DNA from: CBFHSD01 sp965658375
GTDB lineage: Bacteria; Bacteroidota; Bacteroidia; Flavobacteriales_G; Salibacteraceae
NCBI GenBank assembly: GCA_965658375.1
Contig: CBFHSD010000004.1
Coordinates: forward strand, 30,922 to 94,921
Direction of reading: 5' to 3'
DNA length: 64,000 bases
In this document: positions 52,933 to 61,395 of the stretch, one piece after another
How positions within the stretch are numbered: position 1 is the first letter of the stretch
Layout of the letters: every line of letters starts with the position of its first letter
Notes under the pieces: model-generated
Database searches by the model: none
What the model was told of the DNA's origin: nothing
The model's input: the letters and a program-made list of their open reading frames with translations, nothing else
Position numbers and translations under genes: made by a program

Positions 52933-55542
52933 ATGGATTTAAATAAACTCACAATCAAAGCAAGAGCCGCTGTAAACCAGGGGCAGCAGATTGCTACGCA
53001 AAACGGACAACAGGCCATTGAAACGGGTCACCTTTTGCAAGGCATACTGCGAGAAGACGACAACGTGGCGCCTTTTTTCTTTCAAAAAATGGGTGTGGCG
53101 CAGGAGCGTGTAGAGCAAATCCTTTCATCCATTCTTAGCGCCTATCCTAAGGTTGCTGGTGGAGATGTGTACTTATCGCCCGATGGGCAAAAAGCCATTC
53201 AAAATGCATTTGCACATGCTAAAGATATGGGCGATGAATACGTTTCTATTGAAAGCCTCATGTATGCCATTCTTACTGGTAAAGACGATGTTGCACGCAT
53301 GTTGAAAGACTGTGGAATGACTAAGGATGGATTCAATACCGCTATTAAAGAACTCAGAAAAGGAAGTATTGTCAATAGCCACAGTGCAGAAGACACCTAC
53401 AATTCATTGAATAAGTATGCGGTTCACCTCAATGAGCAAGCTCGAAAAGGCAAGCTCGATCCGGTTATTGGTCGCGATGAAGAAATAAGAAGAGTGCTTC
53501 AAATTCTCTCTCGCAGAACCAAAAACAACCCTATTCTTATTGGAGAACCTGGTGTAGGAAAAACCGCCATTGCCGAAGGGCTCGCTCACCGCATTGTAAA
53601 CGGAGATGTGCCAGATAACCTGCAATCGAAAGAGCTGTACGCCCTAGATATGGGCGCTTTGGTGGCCGGAGCCAAGTACAAAGGTGAATTTGAAGAACGC
53701 CTCAAAGCTGTAGTGAAAGAAGTGACCTCTGCAGACGGAAATATCATCTTGTTCATTGACGAGATCCACACCTTAGTTGGTGCTGGTGGAGGCGAAGGGG
53801 CCATGGATGCAGCAAACATTCTAAAACCTGCTTTGGCCCGCGGAGAACTCCGTGCCGTTGGAGCTACCACCTTGGTAGAGTATCAAAAGTATTTTGAGAA
53901 AGACAAGGCGTTGGAGCGCAGGTTCCAACAAGTAGTGGTTGATGAGCCAAGTACAGAAGATGCGATTTCTATCTTACGGGGAATCAAAGAAAAGTACGAA
54001 ACGCACCATAAAGTGCGCATCAAAGATGAAGCGATTATTCAATCGGTTGAATTGTCACAACGCTACATTACCGATCGTTTTTTACCTGATAAAGCTATTG
54101 ATTTGATGGACGAAGCATCTGCCAAAATGCGCATGGAAATCAATTCTATGCCCGTTCAGTTAGATGAAGTAGAGCGTAAAATAAGACAGCTAGAAATTGA
54201 GCGCGAAGCCATAAAGCGCGAGAAAGACCAAAAGAAACTGGATTTCTTACAAAAAGAGTTGGCGAACCTGAATGAGGTACGCAACGGCATTCGTGCGCAA
54301 TGGGAAGGCGAGAAAGAAGTGGTTGATGGCATTCAAGGCATTAAAGAGCAAATTGAGCAACTCAAGTTAGAAGCCCAACAAGCAGAACGTAACGGTGATT
54401 TGGGCAAAGTTGCTGAGATTAGATACGGCAGACTCGTAGAGGCAGAAGCTAAGATGAAAGATTACGAGGCTCAGATGAATGAGCTGAAAGAACGCGGTTC
54501 CATCTTAATCAAAGAAGAGGTAGATGCAGAAGACATTGCAGAAGTGGTGGCCAAGTGGACGGGGATTCCGGTAAGTAAAATGCTGCAAAGTGAGCGCGAA
54601 AAGCTGCTCCTTCTCGAAGAAGAACTGCACAAGCGTGTGGTGGGACAAGAAGAAGCCATTGCGGCTGTATCTGATGCGGTGCGCAGAAGTAGAGCTGGTT
54701 TGGGAGATGAAGATAAACCCATTGGAAGCTTCCTTTTCTTGGGAACCACAGGTGTGGGGAAAACCGAGTTGGCAAAAGCCTTGGCAGAGTACCTTTTCAA
54801 CAACGAGAATGCTATGACGCGCATTGATATGAGCGAGTACCAAGAACGCCATGCCGTCTCACGCTTGGTGGGAGCACCTCCTGGATATGTAGGTTACGAT
54901 GAGGGGGGGCAATTGACAGAAGCAGTGCGCAGAAAACCGTATTCTGTAGTGCTTTTGGATGAGATAGAAAAAGCGCATCCCGATGTGTTCAACACCTTGC
55001 TTCAAGTTTTGGATGACGGGCGATTGACGGACAACAAGGGACGTATGGCAAATTTCAAGAATACTATCGTCATTATGACTTCAAACTTAGGCAGCGAAAT
55101 TATCCGTGACAACTTTGAGGGCTTAACAGAACTCAATTCCGAAGAAGTTCAAGAACGCACTAAAATGATATTGTTTGAGAACTTGAAACGCGCCTTGAAA
55201 CCGGAGTTCTTGAATAGAATTGATGAAACCATCATGTTTACTCCTTTGAGTAAAATCGATGTGAGACGCATTGTTGAATTACAATTCAATGGCGTATCCA
55301 AACGCTTAAAACAGCAAGACATTCTCCTGAGCGCTTCAGAAGAAGTCATCGATTACTTGGCAGACTTGGGGTATGATCCACAATTTGGAGCGCGACCAGT
55401 AAAAAGGGTCATCCAAAAAGAGGTGCTCAATGCCTTGAGTAAAGAAATTCTTGGAGGCAAGGTGCACAAGGGAGACGCCTTGATCTTAGATCAGTTTGAC
55501 GGCAAATTTGTGTTTAGAAAGAACACGGCAGCAGTGCTTTAA
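52933..55542 (+). CDS. clpB: ATP-dependent disaggregase ClpB
   Basis: An 869-residue Hsp100 chaperone that pulls proteins out of aggregates together with DnaK. An N domain (residues 1-145), first AAA+ domain with Walker A GEPGVGKT (near 208), a ClpB-specific coiled-coil middle domain (about 405-525), and the second AAA+ domain with Walker A GTTGVGKT (near 605) and the [12 protein letters not shown] end are all present. Length is normal. An intrinsic terminator follows. Confidence 0.97.
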   Translation: MDLNKLTIKARAAVNQGQQIATQNGQQAIETGHLLQGILREDDNVAPFFFQKMGVAQERVEQILSSILSAYPKVAGGDVYLSPDGQKAIQNAFAHAKDMGDEYVSIESLMYAILTGKDDVARMLKDCGMTKDGFNTAIKELRKGSIVNSHSAEDTYNSLNKYAVHLNEQARKGKLDPVIGRDEEIRRVLQILSRRTKNNPILIGEPGVGKTAIAEGLAHRIVNGDVPDNLQSKELYALDMGALVAGAKYKGEFEERLKAVVKEVTSADGNIILFIDEIHTLVGAGGGEGAMDAANILKPALARGELRAVGATTLVEYQKYFEKDKALERRFQQVVVDEPSTEDAISILRGIKEKYETHHKVRIKDEAIIQSVELSQRYITDRFLPDKAIDLMDEASAKMRMEINSMPVQLDEVERKIRQLEIEREAIKREKDQKKLDFLQKELANLNEVRNGIRAQWEGEKEVVDGIQGIKEQIEQLKLEAQQAERNGDLGKVAEIRYGRLVEAEAKMKDYEAQMNELKERGSILIKEEVDAEDIAEVVAKWTGIPVSKMLQSEREKLLLLEEELHKRVVGQEEAIAAVSDAVRRSRAGLGDEDKPIGSFLFLGTTGVGKTELAKALAEYLFNNENAMTRIDMSEYQERHAVSRLVGAPPGYVGYDEGGQLTEAVRRKPYSVVLLDEIEKAHPDVFNTLLQVLDDGRLTDNKGRMANFKNTIVIMTSNLGSEIIRDNFEGLTELNSEEVQERTKMILFENLKRALKPEFLNRIDETIMFTPLSKIDVRRIVELQFNGVSKRLKQQDILLSASEEVIDYLADLGYDPQFGARPVKRVIQKEVLNALSKEILGGKVHKGDALILDQFDGKFVFRKNTAAVL

Positions 55543-55565
55543 GAAAAAAGCAAGTAGGAGAGAAG

Positions 55566-55591
55566 CCTCGGTGATTCATCGAGGTTTTTTT
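55566..55591 (+). terminator. Intrinsic terminator after clpB
   Basis: An 8-bp stem (CCTCGGTG with TATCGAGG-like CATCGAGG, including a G-T pair) with a 3-base loop and seven T, 23 bp after the clpB stop. Confidence 0.85.
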
Positions 55592-55607
55592 GTGTACGAT
55601 CCTCTTT

Positions 55608-55641
55608 CAACTAAAAAGTTAGTTGAACTAAAAAATTAGTT
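55608..55641. promoter_or_regulatory. Two adjoining BlaI-type operators
   Basis: CAACTAA-AAAG-TTAGTTG (55608-55625) is a perfect 7-bp-arm palindrome. It is followed at once by AACTAA-AAAA-TTAGTT (55626-55641), a perfect 6-bp-arm palindrome. The two centres are 17 bp apart, and the second fills the spacer between the -33 TTG and the -7 box. Their place directly ahead of a BlaI-family gene suggests autoregulation. Confidence 0.75.
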
Positions 55642-55650
55642 ATACATTTG
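55623..55650 (+). promoter_or_regulatory. Promoter of the BlaI-BlaR1-type pair
   Basis: TTG (55623-55625) and TACATTTG (55643-55650) are 17 bp apart and fit the Bacteroidota promoter pattern. The ATG is at 55658, so the transcript would have a leader of only a few bases or none. Confidence 0.65.
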
Positions 55651-55657
55651 TCGTGTA

Positions 55658-56035
55658 ATGGCAATAAATTCAAATATAAAAGAACTCACTAAGGCAGAAG
55701 AGCAGGTCATGCAAGAGCTTTGGAAATTGAAGCAAGCTTTTGTAAAAGACATTGTTCAAGAGCTCCCAGATCCTAAACCCGCGGTAAACACAGTCAGTAC
55801 AATTGTGCGCATCTTGGAACAAAAAGGGTTTGTTGGGCACACAGCTAAAGGGCGTTCTTTTCAATATCATCCGTTAATTACACGCGATGACTACGCATCT
55901 TTTGTGGCCAACAATGTGATCTCAAAATACTTTGGAGATTCGGCCGAGAAGTTGCTATCGTTCTTTGTGAAAGAAAAAAAGATGGACCTCACTACCTTAG
56001 ACGAGGTGCTTAAACAAATGAATAAAGAGAAGTAA
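55658..56035 (+). CDS. BlaI/MecI/CopY-family repressor
   Basis: A 125-residue winged-helix repressor. The family start KELTKAEEQVMQELWKL and the HTH region (PAVNTVSTIVRILEQKGFVGH, residues 43-63, split by a turn) are clear; the C-terminal part forms the dimer interface. BlaI-type repressors are cleaved or released when a BlaR1-type protease is activated. Two palindromes on its promoter are the probable operators. The BlaR1-like gene follows after 1 bp. Confidence 0.92.
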   Translation: MAINSNIKELTKAEEQVMQELWKLKQAFVKDIVQELPDPKPAVNTVSTIVRILEQKGFVGHTAKGRSFQYHPLITRDDYASFVANNVISKYFGDSAEKLLSFFVKEKKMDLTTLDEVLKQMNKEK

Positions 56036-56036
56036 T

Positions 56037-57185
56037 ATGAGCTTTGCAGAAAATTTTCTGGTAGGTCAAGGAATGCTTTTAATTGCGGTGCTTTTATACG
56101 TGCTGCTGTTAAGAAAAGTGACCCATTTCCAATGGAATAGGATTTACCTTTTAAGCGCATTGCTGCTCTCCGTTGCTTACCCTTTTCTAGATCTTGTTTT
56201 AAAGCAGAAAACCAAGGTGTTTATGCTTCAATTGCCAGAAGTGGTGGTTCAAGCAAGTCAGCAAGCAATGGTACTAGAGCAAAATGGACCGTTCAATTGG
56301 TTGTGGGTGTACTTGGCGGTTTCATACATGTTATTAGTGCTTTTGATGTTTCGAGTGTTCATGGTATTTCGCAGTTCAGCTGTAAAGCAGAGTGTCGCTT
56401 TTTCTTTCTTTAATAAAATTGTGATCAAGGTAGATTTCAAAGCCCGCGAACACGATTTAATCTATTCTCACGAGGAGGTACATAGCCGCCAATGGCATTC
56501 TTTAGATGTGCTGTTGGTAGAGGTGTTCAAGGTGTTTTTCTGGTTCAATCCAGCAGTATGGCTCAGTGGTAAACTGTTGCGCGAGGTACATGAATTTATT
56601 GCCGATGAATGTACGCTTGCCATTACAAATCGCACCAGTTACCAAGAGCTATTACTTGCAAAGCACTTTGGCGTGAACCCAGCTGTACTTTCCAATTCTT
56701 TTTTCAATAAAAGTTTACTTCAAAAACGAATCAACATGATGCAAAAAGATAAATCAAAACAAATATGGGTACCTGTTCTAGCAATAGGTTTGATGGTGGC
56801 ACTAGCAACAACAACGGGTTGCGATAAACAGGTAGAAAACGAGATTCAAGTAACAAAGGTTGAATCGGAAATGACCAAGCCAGATGAGATGGCTATGTTT
56901 CCTGGTGGACAGGAAGCGCTGTTTACTTTTATAGGAGAAAATTTGAAATACCCAACTGAAGCGAAAGAAGCTGGCTTATCTGGCAGAGCGATGGTGGGAT
57001 TCAAAATTTCTGAAGCAGGAGAAATTACAGATGTGCACATTAAAAATGAAGCAGATGTAGACCCTACATTGTACGATGCAGCTTTATCTGTCATCAGACA
57101 GATGCCCAATTGGGAACCAGCTAAGAAAGACGGTAAGCCGGTAGCAATGGAAATGACATTGCCTATCCTGTTTCAGTTGCAATAA
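56037..57185 (+). CDS. BlaR1-type M56 membrane peptidase with TonB-like C-terminal domain
   Basis: A 382-residue protein. Four hydrophobic segments in the first 130 residues and one near 240-262 (ending in TTTGC, not an ordinary lipobox) anchor it. The M56 zinc motif is HEEVH (residues about 142-146), with a later E in ADECT. The C-terminal 90 residues (PGGQEALFTFIGENLKYP, then GRAMVGFKISEAGEIT) form a TonB_C domain facing the periplasm. In Bacteroidota such pairs link an envelope signal to BlaI release. It is not a beta-lactam receptor, since the penicillin-binding domain is missing. Confidence 0.88.
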   Translation: MSFAENFLVGQGMLLIAVLLYVLLLRKVTHFQWNRIYLLSALLLSVAYPFLDLVLKQKTKVFMLQLPEVVVQASQQAMVLEQNGPFNWLWVYLAVSYMLLVLLMFRVFMVFRSSAVKQSVAFSFFNKIVIKVDFKAREHDLIYSHEEVHSRQWHSLDVLLVEVFKVFFWFNPAVWLSGKLLREVHEFIADECTLAITNRTSYQELLLAKHFGVNPAVLSNSFFNKSLLQKRINMMQKDKSKQIWVPVLAIGLMVALATTTGCDKQVENEIQVTKVESEMTKPDEMAMFPGGQEALFTFIGENLKYPTEAKEAGLSGRAMVGFKISEAGEITDVHIKNEADVDPTLYDAALSVIRQMPNWEPAKKDGKPVAMEMTLPILFQLQ

Positions 57186-57187
57186 TT

Positions 57188-57219
57188 AAAAAGGGAAGTC
57201 TTATGACTTCCCTTTTTTT
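57188..57219. terminator. Bidirectional terminator between the BlaR1-like and Arc-like genes
   Basis: A perfect 13-bp stem (AAAAAGGGAAGTC with GACTTCCCTTTTT) around TTAT serves both strands, with T runs on either side. It contains the stop codon of the small minus-strand gene. Confidence 0.85.
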
Positions 57220-57365
57220 CTTCCAGTTTTTTCCAGTGCTTGGTGAAGAACATATTCAATTTGGCCGTTTACACTCCTAAATTCATCGGCAGCCCACTTT
57301 TCAATGGCAGCATACTCCTCTGGATTTAAACGTAGTACGAAACTTTTTTTGTTCGTTTTAGGCAT
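57201..57365 (-). CDS. Arc-like ribbon-helix-helix protein (54 aa)
   Basis: A 54-residue protein with the Arc/CopG pattern: basic start MPKTNKKS, a beta strand FVLRLNPEEYAAIEKWA and a second helix VNGQIEYVLHQALEKTG, then a lysine-rich end. Ribbon-helix-helix dimers bind DNA; the first strand would insert in the major groove. It lies 3 bp after the DUF4177-like gene and 152 bp from the SPFH gene, at the end of a three-gene minus-strand unit. It could regulate that unit. It is too short for many gene finders. Confidence 0.8.
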   Translation of the reverse strand: MPKTNKKSFVLRLNPEEYAAIEKWAADEFRSVNGQIEYVLHQALEKTGRKKGKS

Positions 57366-57368
57366 ACA

Positions 57369-57512
57369 CTATTTTTCTTTTCCTAAGATCAAGTAGGCTC
57401 CGCTTTGCATACTTGTGATGACACGCCATCCTTCGCGAGAGAGATGATTGAGTCTTTCTTCAAACTTCTCTATTTTTTCGAATGCCTTTTGATTGATGAT
57501 TTTGTATTGCAT
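57369..57512 (-). CDS. Very small DUF4177-like protein (47 aa)
   Basis: A 47-residue protein: MQYKIINQKAFEKIEKFEER, then LSREGWRVITSMQSGAYLIL and a KEK end. The beta-helix-beta pattern with GWRV and the final strand is that of DUF4177 proteins. It is 5 bp downstream of the SPFH gene and 3 bp upstream of the Arc-like gene; close spacing and sensible codon use support it as real. Function unknown. Confidence 0.75.
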   Translation of the reverse strand: MQYKIINQKAFEKIEKFEERLNHLSREGWRVITSMQSGAYLILGKEK

Positions 57513-57517
57513 AATGT

Positions 57518-58378
57518 TTAGTATAAAGATCCTGTATTTACCACCGGGCTAGCGTTTTTATCAGAGCAAAGCACCACCATTAAATTGCTTACCATGGCAG
57601 CCTTGCGCTCGTCATCTAAGTGTATAATGTTATCGCGCTCTAAGTGTTCAATGGCCATGTCTACCATTCCAACCGCACCTTCAACAATTTTATGTCTCGC
57701 AGCTACAATAGCCGTAGCTTGTTGGCGCTGTAGCATGGCTCCTGCAATCTCTTCTGCATAAGCTAAATGGTTAATGCGCGCTTCCAGAACATTAATTCCA
57801 GCCATAGCTAAACGTTCACGTAAGGCGTTTTCCAATTCGTCATTCACCTCTTCGCCACCACCTCTTAAGGTAAGACCGCTTTCTTTTCCTTCATCTTCAA
57901 AGCAGTCATATGGGTATTTACCCGCCATGTAGCGCAATGCAGCATCACTTTGTACCAGCACGTAGTTGCGGTAGTCGTTCACTTCAAAAGCAGCTTTAGC
58001 AGTGTTCTCAACTTTCCAAACAACTACCGCGCTAATGATAATGGGGTTCCCCAAATTGTCATTCACCTTAATTTTCTCAGTATCAAAGTTTCTTGCTTTT
58101 AGAGAGATGTTGGTCTTCTTGAAAAATGGGTTAGCCCAATAAAAACCGTGAGATTTAACGGTTCCCTTGTATTCACCAAAGAGCACAAGCACTTTAGATT
58201 CATTGGGGTTTACAATGAAAAATCCTGGAAGCATTAGAATACTCGCAAGTAGTAATACTATAAATAACGGTGCTGAATGAAGCAGTACCATGCTTAAAAC
58301 GCATCCGGCAATGGTTGCCAATTGAATCAGGACAAAAAGATATCCCGAGGGTGCTGAAGTTGATTTTTCGTTTATCAT
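57518..58378 (-). CDS. SPFH (band 7) domain protein
   Basis: A 286-residue protein with two N-terminal membrane helices (about residues 15-52) and a band 7 domain (about 55-250): NPNESKVLVLFGEYKGTVKS at its start and LGNPIIISAVVVWKVENTAKAAFEVNDY in the core. Coiled-coil-like AMLQRQQATAIVAARHKIVEGA follows. SPFH proteins form ring-like membrane assemblies and scaffold proteases or lipid domains. It heads a unit with two tiny proteins and diverges from the nitroreductase gene. Confidence 0.9.
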   Translation of the reverse strand: MINEKSTSAPSGYLFVLIQLATIAGCVLSMVLLHSAPLFIVLLLASILMLPGFFIVNPNESKVLVLFGEYKGTVKSHGFYWANPFFKKTNISLKARNFDTEKIKVNDNLGNPIIISAVVVWKVENTAKAAFEVNDYRNYVLVQSDAALRYMAGKYPYDCFEDEGKESGLTLRGGGEEVNDELENALRERLAMAGINVLEARINHLAYAEEIAGAMLQRQQATAIVAARHKIVEGAVGMVDMAIEHLERDNIIHLDDERKAAMVSNLMVVLCSDKNASPVVNTGSLY

Positions 58379-58464
58379 GATGATATTATTTTGATATCGT
58401 AAAAGTATTAAAATATTTGATTTTAAAAAGTGCTCGAAGAAAATATCTTTGAAAAAAAGAAAGT

Positions 58465-59055
58465 ATGCGGTTTAATGTCAGCGAAGTGAATGATTGTATC
58501 CGAAGCAGAAGAACGGTTGTTCCTGAAAGCTTTAGTGCGCGAAAAGTGCATAGAGAGTTGATAGAGATCATGTTAGAGAATGCACGTTGGGCACCAACCC
58601 ATAGGCTCACACAGCCTTGGCGCTTTAAAGTGTTCATGGAAGAGGGGTTGAAAAAGTTTGGAGATTGGCACGCAGACACCTATAAAAGCATCACTACTCC
58701 AGAAGATTTTAAAGAGCATAAGTACAAGAAGCTCAAGGAGCGCCCCTTGCTGGCATCTGCAGTTATTGCTATTGTCATGCATAGAGATGAGGAGCACAGT
58801 GTGCCTGAGGTAGAAGAAATAGCTGCTACGGCTGCTGCTGTAGAGAATATGTACATTACTTGTTCTGCCTATGGTTTAGGTGGATATTGGGGAAGCGGTG
58901 GCTTAACCTATACTCAAGAAATGAAGGGCTTTTTAGGAATTGGAGAGGAAGATCGCTGTTTGGGTCTGTTTTTTGTTGGATACCCAGAGGGCGAATGGCC
59001 AAGACAAAAACCGAGAACAGAAAGAAGAATTTTTACAGAATGGATTACAGAATAA
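58465..59055 (+). CDS. Nitroreductase family protein
   Basis: A 196-residue FMN-dependent nitroreductase-fold protein. The N-terminal IRSRRTVVPESFSARKV, ARWAPTHRLTQPWRFKVF and the GLGGYWGSGG region are typical of the family. It uses NAD(P)H to reduce nitro or quinone compounds; the real substrate is unknown. A TATCTTTG box (58444-58451) lies 13 bp before the ATG. The last 16 bp overlap the next lipoprotein gene. Confidence 0.9.
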   Translation: MRFNVSEVNDCIRSRRTVVPESFSARKVHRELIEIMLENARWAPTHRLTQPWRFKVFMEEGLKKFGDWHADTYKSITTPEDFKEHKYKKLKERPLLASAVIAIVMHRDEEHSVPEVEEIAATAAAVENMYITCSAYGLGGYWGSGGLTYTQEMKGFLGIGEEDRCLGLFFVGYPEGEWPRQKPRTERRIFTEWITE

Positions 59056-59258
59056 AGTCTTTTTTAATCGCGAATGCTGTAATTTCTCTCATTTCTTGCG
59101 ATGATGACGGATGCACAACATGCACATTCACTTATGCGAGTGAAACAACGCTACAAGAAGAAGATTGGTGCGATGGAGAAACCATGGACGACATCAATAA
59201 TTATTACCAACATCAAGAAGGAGTAGGAACCATAGAGGGGGATTGGGAGTGTAATTAA
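59040..59258 (+). CDS. Small cysteine-rich lipoprotein, unknown
   Basis: A 72-residue protein with a signal sequence and lipobox (VISLISC, cysteine at about residue 20). The mature part is acidic and has five more cysteines (CDDDGCTTC, WCDGE, and C near the end at WECN). It starts inside the nitroreductase gene (16-bp overlap) and its stop overlaps the stop of the DinB gene in the sequence TTAA. I do not recognise the family; the cysteines may form disulfides in the periplasm. Confidence 0.7.
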   Translation: MDYRIKSFLIANAVISLISCDDDGCTTCTFTYASETTLQEEDWCDGETMDDINNYYQHQEGVGTIEGDWECN

Positions 59259-59860
59259 GCACTTTCAATTCTATATTTCTCGCAAGAGATGTCGCAAGCC
59301 TTTAAGGCTTGAATGAGATGCCGATAATTGTGGTAGGTCATTAAAATAAGGGCATCACCCATTTGAATTCTAAAAGGAATGCGAAGCAGAGTTTGCACCT
59401 TAATCTTGCCCCAGTCGCTTTGTTTATGACTTTGCATAAGCTGCATGAGTCTGTGGTTCCACTCAAAAAATGTCTCAATGACTTGCGCATCAGGAGAAAC
59501 GCTGTCACCGGGGTTTATGCTTTTAAAAGAGGGAAGCTTTTTTACTTGATTCACTTCCGTGGGATTCATGTACTTTTCAATGAGCTTTCCCGTCCAAGCC
59601 TGATTGTAATCGCTTCGAGGATTTTTAACTTTCAATTCATAGGTGCGTTTACCCTTTTCCATAAAAGGAACGTAGTGTTCCATGGTCATGTTTAGATGAG
59701 CCAAACAAGAGGCTGCGCTCCATTTTCCAGCTGCTGGTGCAGAATAGAATCTTGCTGGAAGCTCTTTTAAGAACTCGTCTTGCACCAAGCGAATATTGAA
59801 TTTAGTATGATCAATAAGCTTTTTTGCTAGCTCGGAAGTGATTATTTTCGCCATGAACAT
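59255..59860 (-). CDS. DinB-family protein
   Basis: A 201-residue protein of the DinB/YfiT four-helix bundle superfamily. The putative metal-binding histidines occur in CLAHLNMTMEHY (near residue 70) and MTYHNYRHLIQ (near 180). Some relatives are thiol-dependent transferases with bacillithiol or mycothiol; the substrate here is unknown. The start is either ATG at 59860 or at 59854. Its stop overlaps the stop of the convergent lipoprotein gene. Confidence 0.8.
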   Translation of the reverse strand: MFMAKIITSELAKKLIDHTKFNIRLVQDEFLKELPARFYSAPAAGKWSAASCLAHLNMTMEHYVPFMEKGKRTYELKVKNPRSDYNQAWTGKLIEKYMNPTEVNQVKKLPSFKSINPGDSVSPDAQVIETFFEWNHRLMQLMQSHKQSDWGKIKVQTLLRIPFRIQMGDALILMTYHNYRHLIQALKACDISCEKYRIESA

Positions 59861-59884
59861 TTTAATTGAACCAAAAATACAAGA

Positions 59885-60421
59885 ATGAAGAAGGTAATTT
59901 TAACCCTTGCTGTAGCAACTTTTATGTTTTCATGCGGTGAAAGCACGAATCCAGAAACGACTACCAACCCAGAAACACAACAAAGTGAAGAGCAAGAAGG
60001 TTCTGAGGAAGAAGAGGCTCCAGTATATCCCTATGCAGATGGTGCTGAGATTGACATGAGCACAGTTTCGTCTGTTGATGAACTTGTAGCGCAAATGCAA
60101 GAGGAAGAGGCAGATAGTATTCAAATTGCTATTTCTGCTGACATCACTCAAGCTTGCAAGAAGAAAGGTTGTTGGATGACCATTGATTTGAATAATGGCG
60201 AAGACATGATGGTGCAATTCAAAGACTATGACTTCTTTGTTCCTTTAGATGCAGGTGGACACAAGACTACTGTAAGCGGAGTAGCTTATAAAAAAGTGAC
60301 TACTGTAGATGAGTTGAGACACTATGCTGAAGATGCTGAGGCAAGTGCTGATAGCATTGCTTCTATTACAGAAGACAAAGTAGAGTGGGCATTCATGGCC
60401 GATGGTGTTGTAGTTGAGTAA
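59885..60421 (+). CDS. DUF4920 domain lipoprotein
   Basis: A 178-residue lipoprotein (lipobox TFMFSC, cysteine near residue 17) with an acidic, disordered segment (about 20-45, E- and T-rich) and a DUF4920 domain, whose ACKKKGCWMTIDLNN segment is typical. Related domains are seen with metal-binding proteins, and the paired cysteines may bind metal. It is followed directly by a haem-motif lipoprotein gene starting on its stop codon. Confidence 0.85.
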   Translation: MKKVILTLAVATFMFSCGESTNPETTTNPETQQSEEQEGSEEEEAPVYPYADGAEIDMSTVSSVDELVAQMQEEEADSIQIAISADITQACKKKGCWMTIDLNNGEDMMVQFKDYDFFVPLDAGGHKTTVSGVAYKKVTTVDELRHYAEDAEASADSIASITEDKVEWAFMADGVVVE

Positions 60422-60864
60422 TGAAGAAGTTACTGATTTCATTTTTCTTAGTAGCGGGTATTGCTGCTTGCAGTGAAACTTCTTCTGATCAAAAAGCAGA
60501 AGAAGCTCCTGTAAAAAAGGAAAAGGCGAACAGCCCTCAACTAAGAGAATACAGTGAGTTGGCGTTGACCATGCGTGATATGTTTGATCGCCTTGAGTTG
60601 GTGAAAGGCCATATTGCTAAAGGAGAAGCTATTCCAGATAGTCTGCAGCTAGACTTTTCTACCATACATTCTGATCAACGAACAGAAGGTATGGGAGAAG
60701 GGAACGCTTTTGAAGGCTACGCTACGCTCTTTTTAAACTCGGTAGACACCTTGGCAGCAAACCAAGATGTTGAGACGTTTAACTTGATGGTAAATGCTTG
60801 TGTGGATTGCCATACAAAGTATTGCACCGGAGTTGTTCGGAAAATCAAGAAGCTGGAGATTTAA
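60421..60864 (+). CDS. Lipoprotein with one CxxCH haem-binding motif
   Basis: A 147-residue lipoprotein (lipobox GIAAC, cysteine near residue 17) with a helical body (SELALTMRDMFDRLELVKGH) and the motif CVDCH near residue 130, which fits a c-type haem site in a cytochrome c' -like helical fold. It overlaps the DUF4920 gene by one base, so both are made together. Function unknown; a periplasmic electron-transfer or sensor role is possible. Confidence 0.75.
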   Translation: MKKLLISFFLVAGIAACSETSSDQKAEEAPVKKEKANSPQLREYSELALTMRDMFDRLELVKGHIAKGEAIPDSLQLDFSTIHSDQRTEGMGEGNAFEGYATLFLNSVDTLAANQDVETFNLMVNACVDCHTKYCTGVVRKIKKLEI

Positions 60865-60884
60865 AAGAGTTTAAACCAAGACAT

Positions 60885-60919
60885 AAAAAAAGCCTTGTTC
60901 ATTTGAACAAGGCTTTTTT
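60885..60919. terminator. Bidirectional terminator between lipoprotein gene and rplS
   Basis: A perfect stem (AAAAAAGCCTTGTTC with GAACAAGGCTTTTTT) around ATTT serves both converging transcripts. Confidence 0.85.
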
Positions 60920-60946
60920 GTATTGTATAACTTGGTGTGAGTAAGA

Positions 60947-61300
60947 CTAGCGTCTTGCTTCCTTAATTCTTGCAGCCTTACCTGTTCTTTGTCTAAGGTA
61001 GAAGATACGTGCTCTTCTCACTACACCTACTTTGTTCACTTCTAAACGCTCAATAAAAGGCGAGTTATCAGCAAAAATACGCTCAACACCAACACCGCTG
61101 GCCATTTTGCGAACTGTAAACGTTGCAGAGATGCTATCTCCACCTTTACGCTGAATTACTGTGCCTTGAAAAGGCTGAATACGCTCTTTTTCACCTTCAC
61201 GTATTTTATAGTGTACAGTTACTGTATCTCCCGCTTTGAAAGATGGTAACTCGTTTTTATGACTAACTTCTTTAGCTATTTCTTGTAATCTCGCATCCAT
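60947..61300 (-). CDS. rplS: 50S ribosomal protein L19
   Basis: A 117-residue ribosomal protein at the 30S-50S interface. The start [21 protein letters not shown] and the [31 protein letters not shown] and the basic end are typical. The ATG at 61300 is preferred over 61342, which would add a non-conserved leader. It follows trmD by 95 bp; in many bacteria the two are in one operon. Confidence 0.96.
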   Translation of the reverse strand: MDARLQEIAKEVSHKNELPSFKAGDTVTVHYKIREGEKERIQPFQGTVIQRKGGDSISATFTVRKMASGVGVERIFADNSPFIERLEVNKVGVVRRARIFYLRQRTGKAARIKEARR

Positions 61301-61395
61301 GACTTTAAATCTTATAGTAGGCCTCAGAAAATGAGGGTGCAATATTACGGAATTTACTTTGAAAAATCTAGGCAGACGATTAAAAATTCAAAGAT

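Noticed and set aside
56037..57185. Beta-lactam resistance receptor (true BlaR1/MecR1)
   Set aside because: The C-terminal penicillin-binding domain is missing and replaced by a TonB-like domain; no beta-lactamase gene is adjacent.
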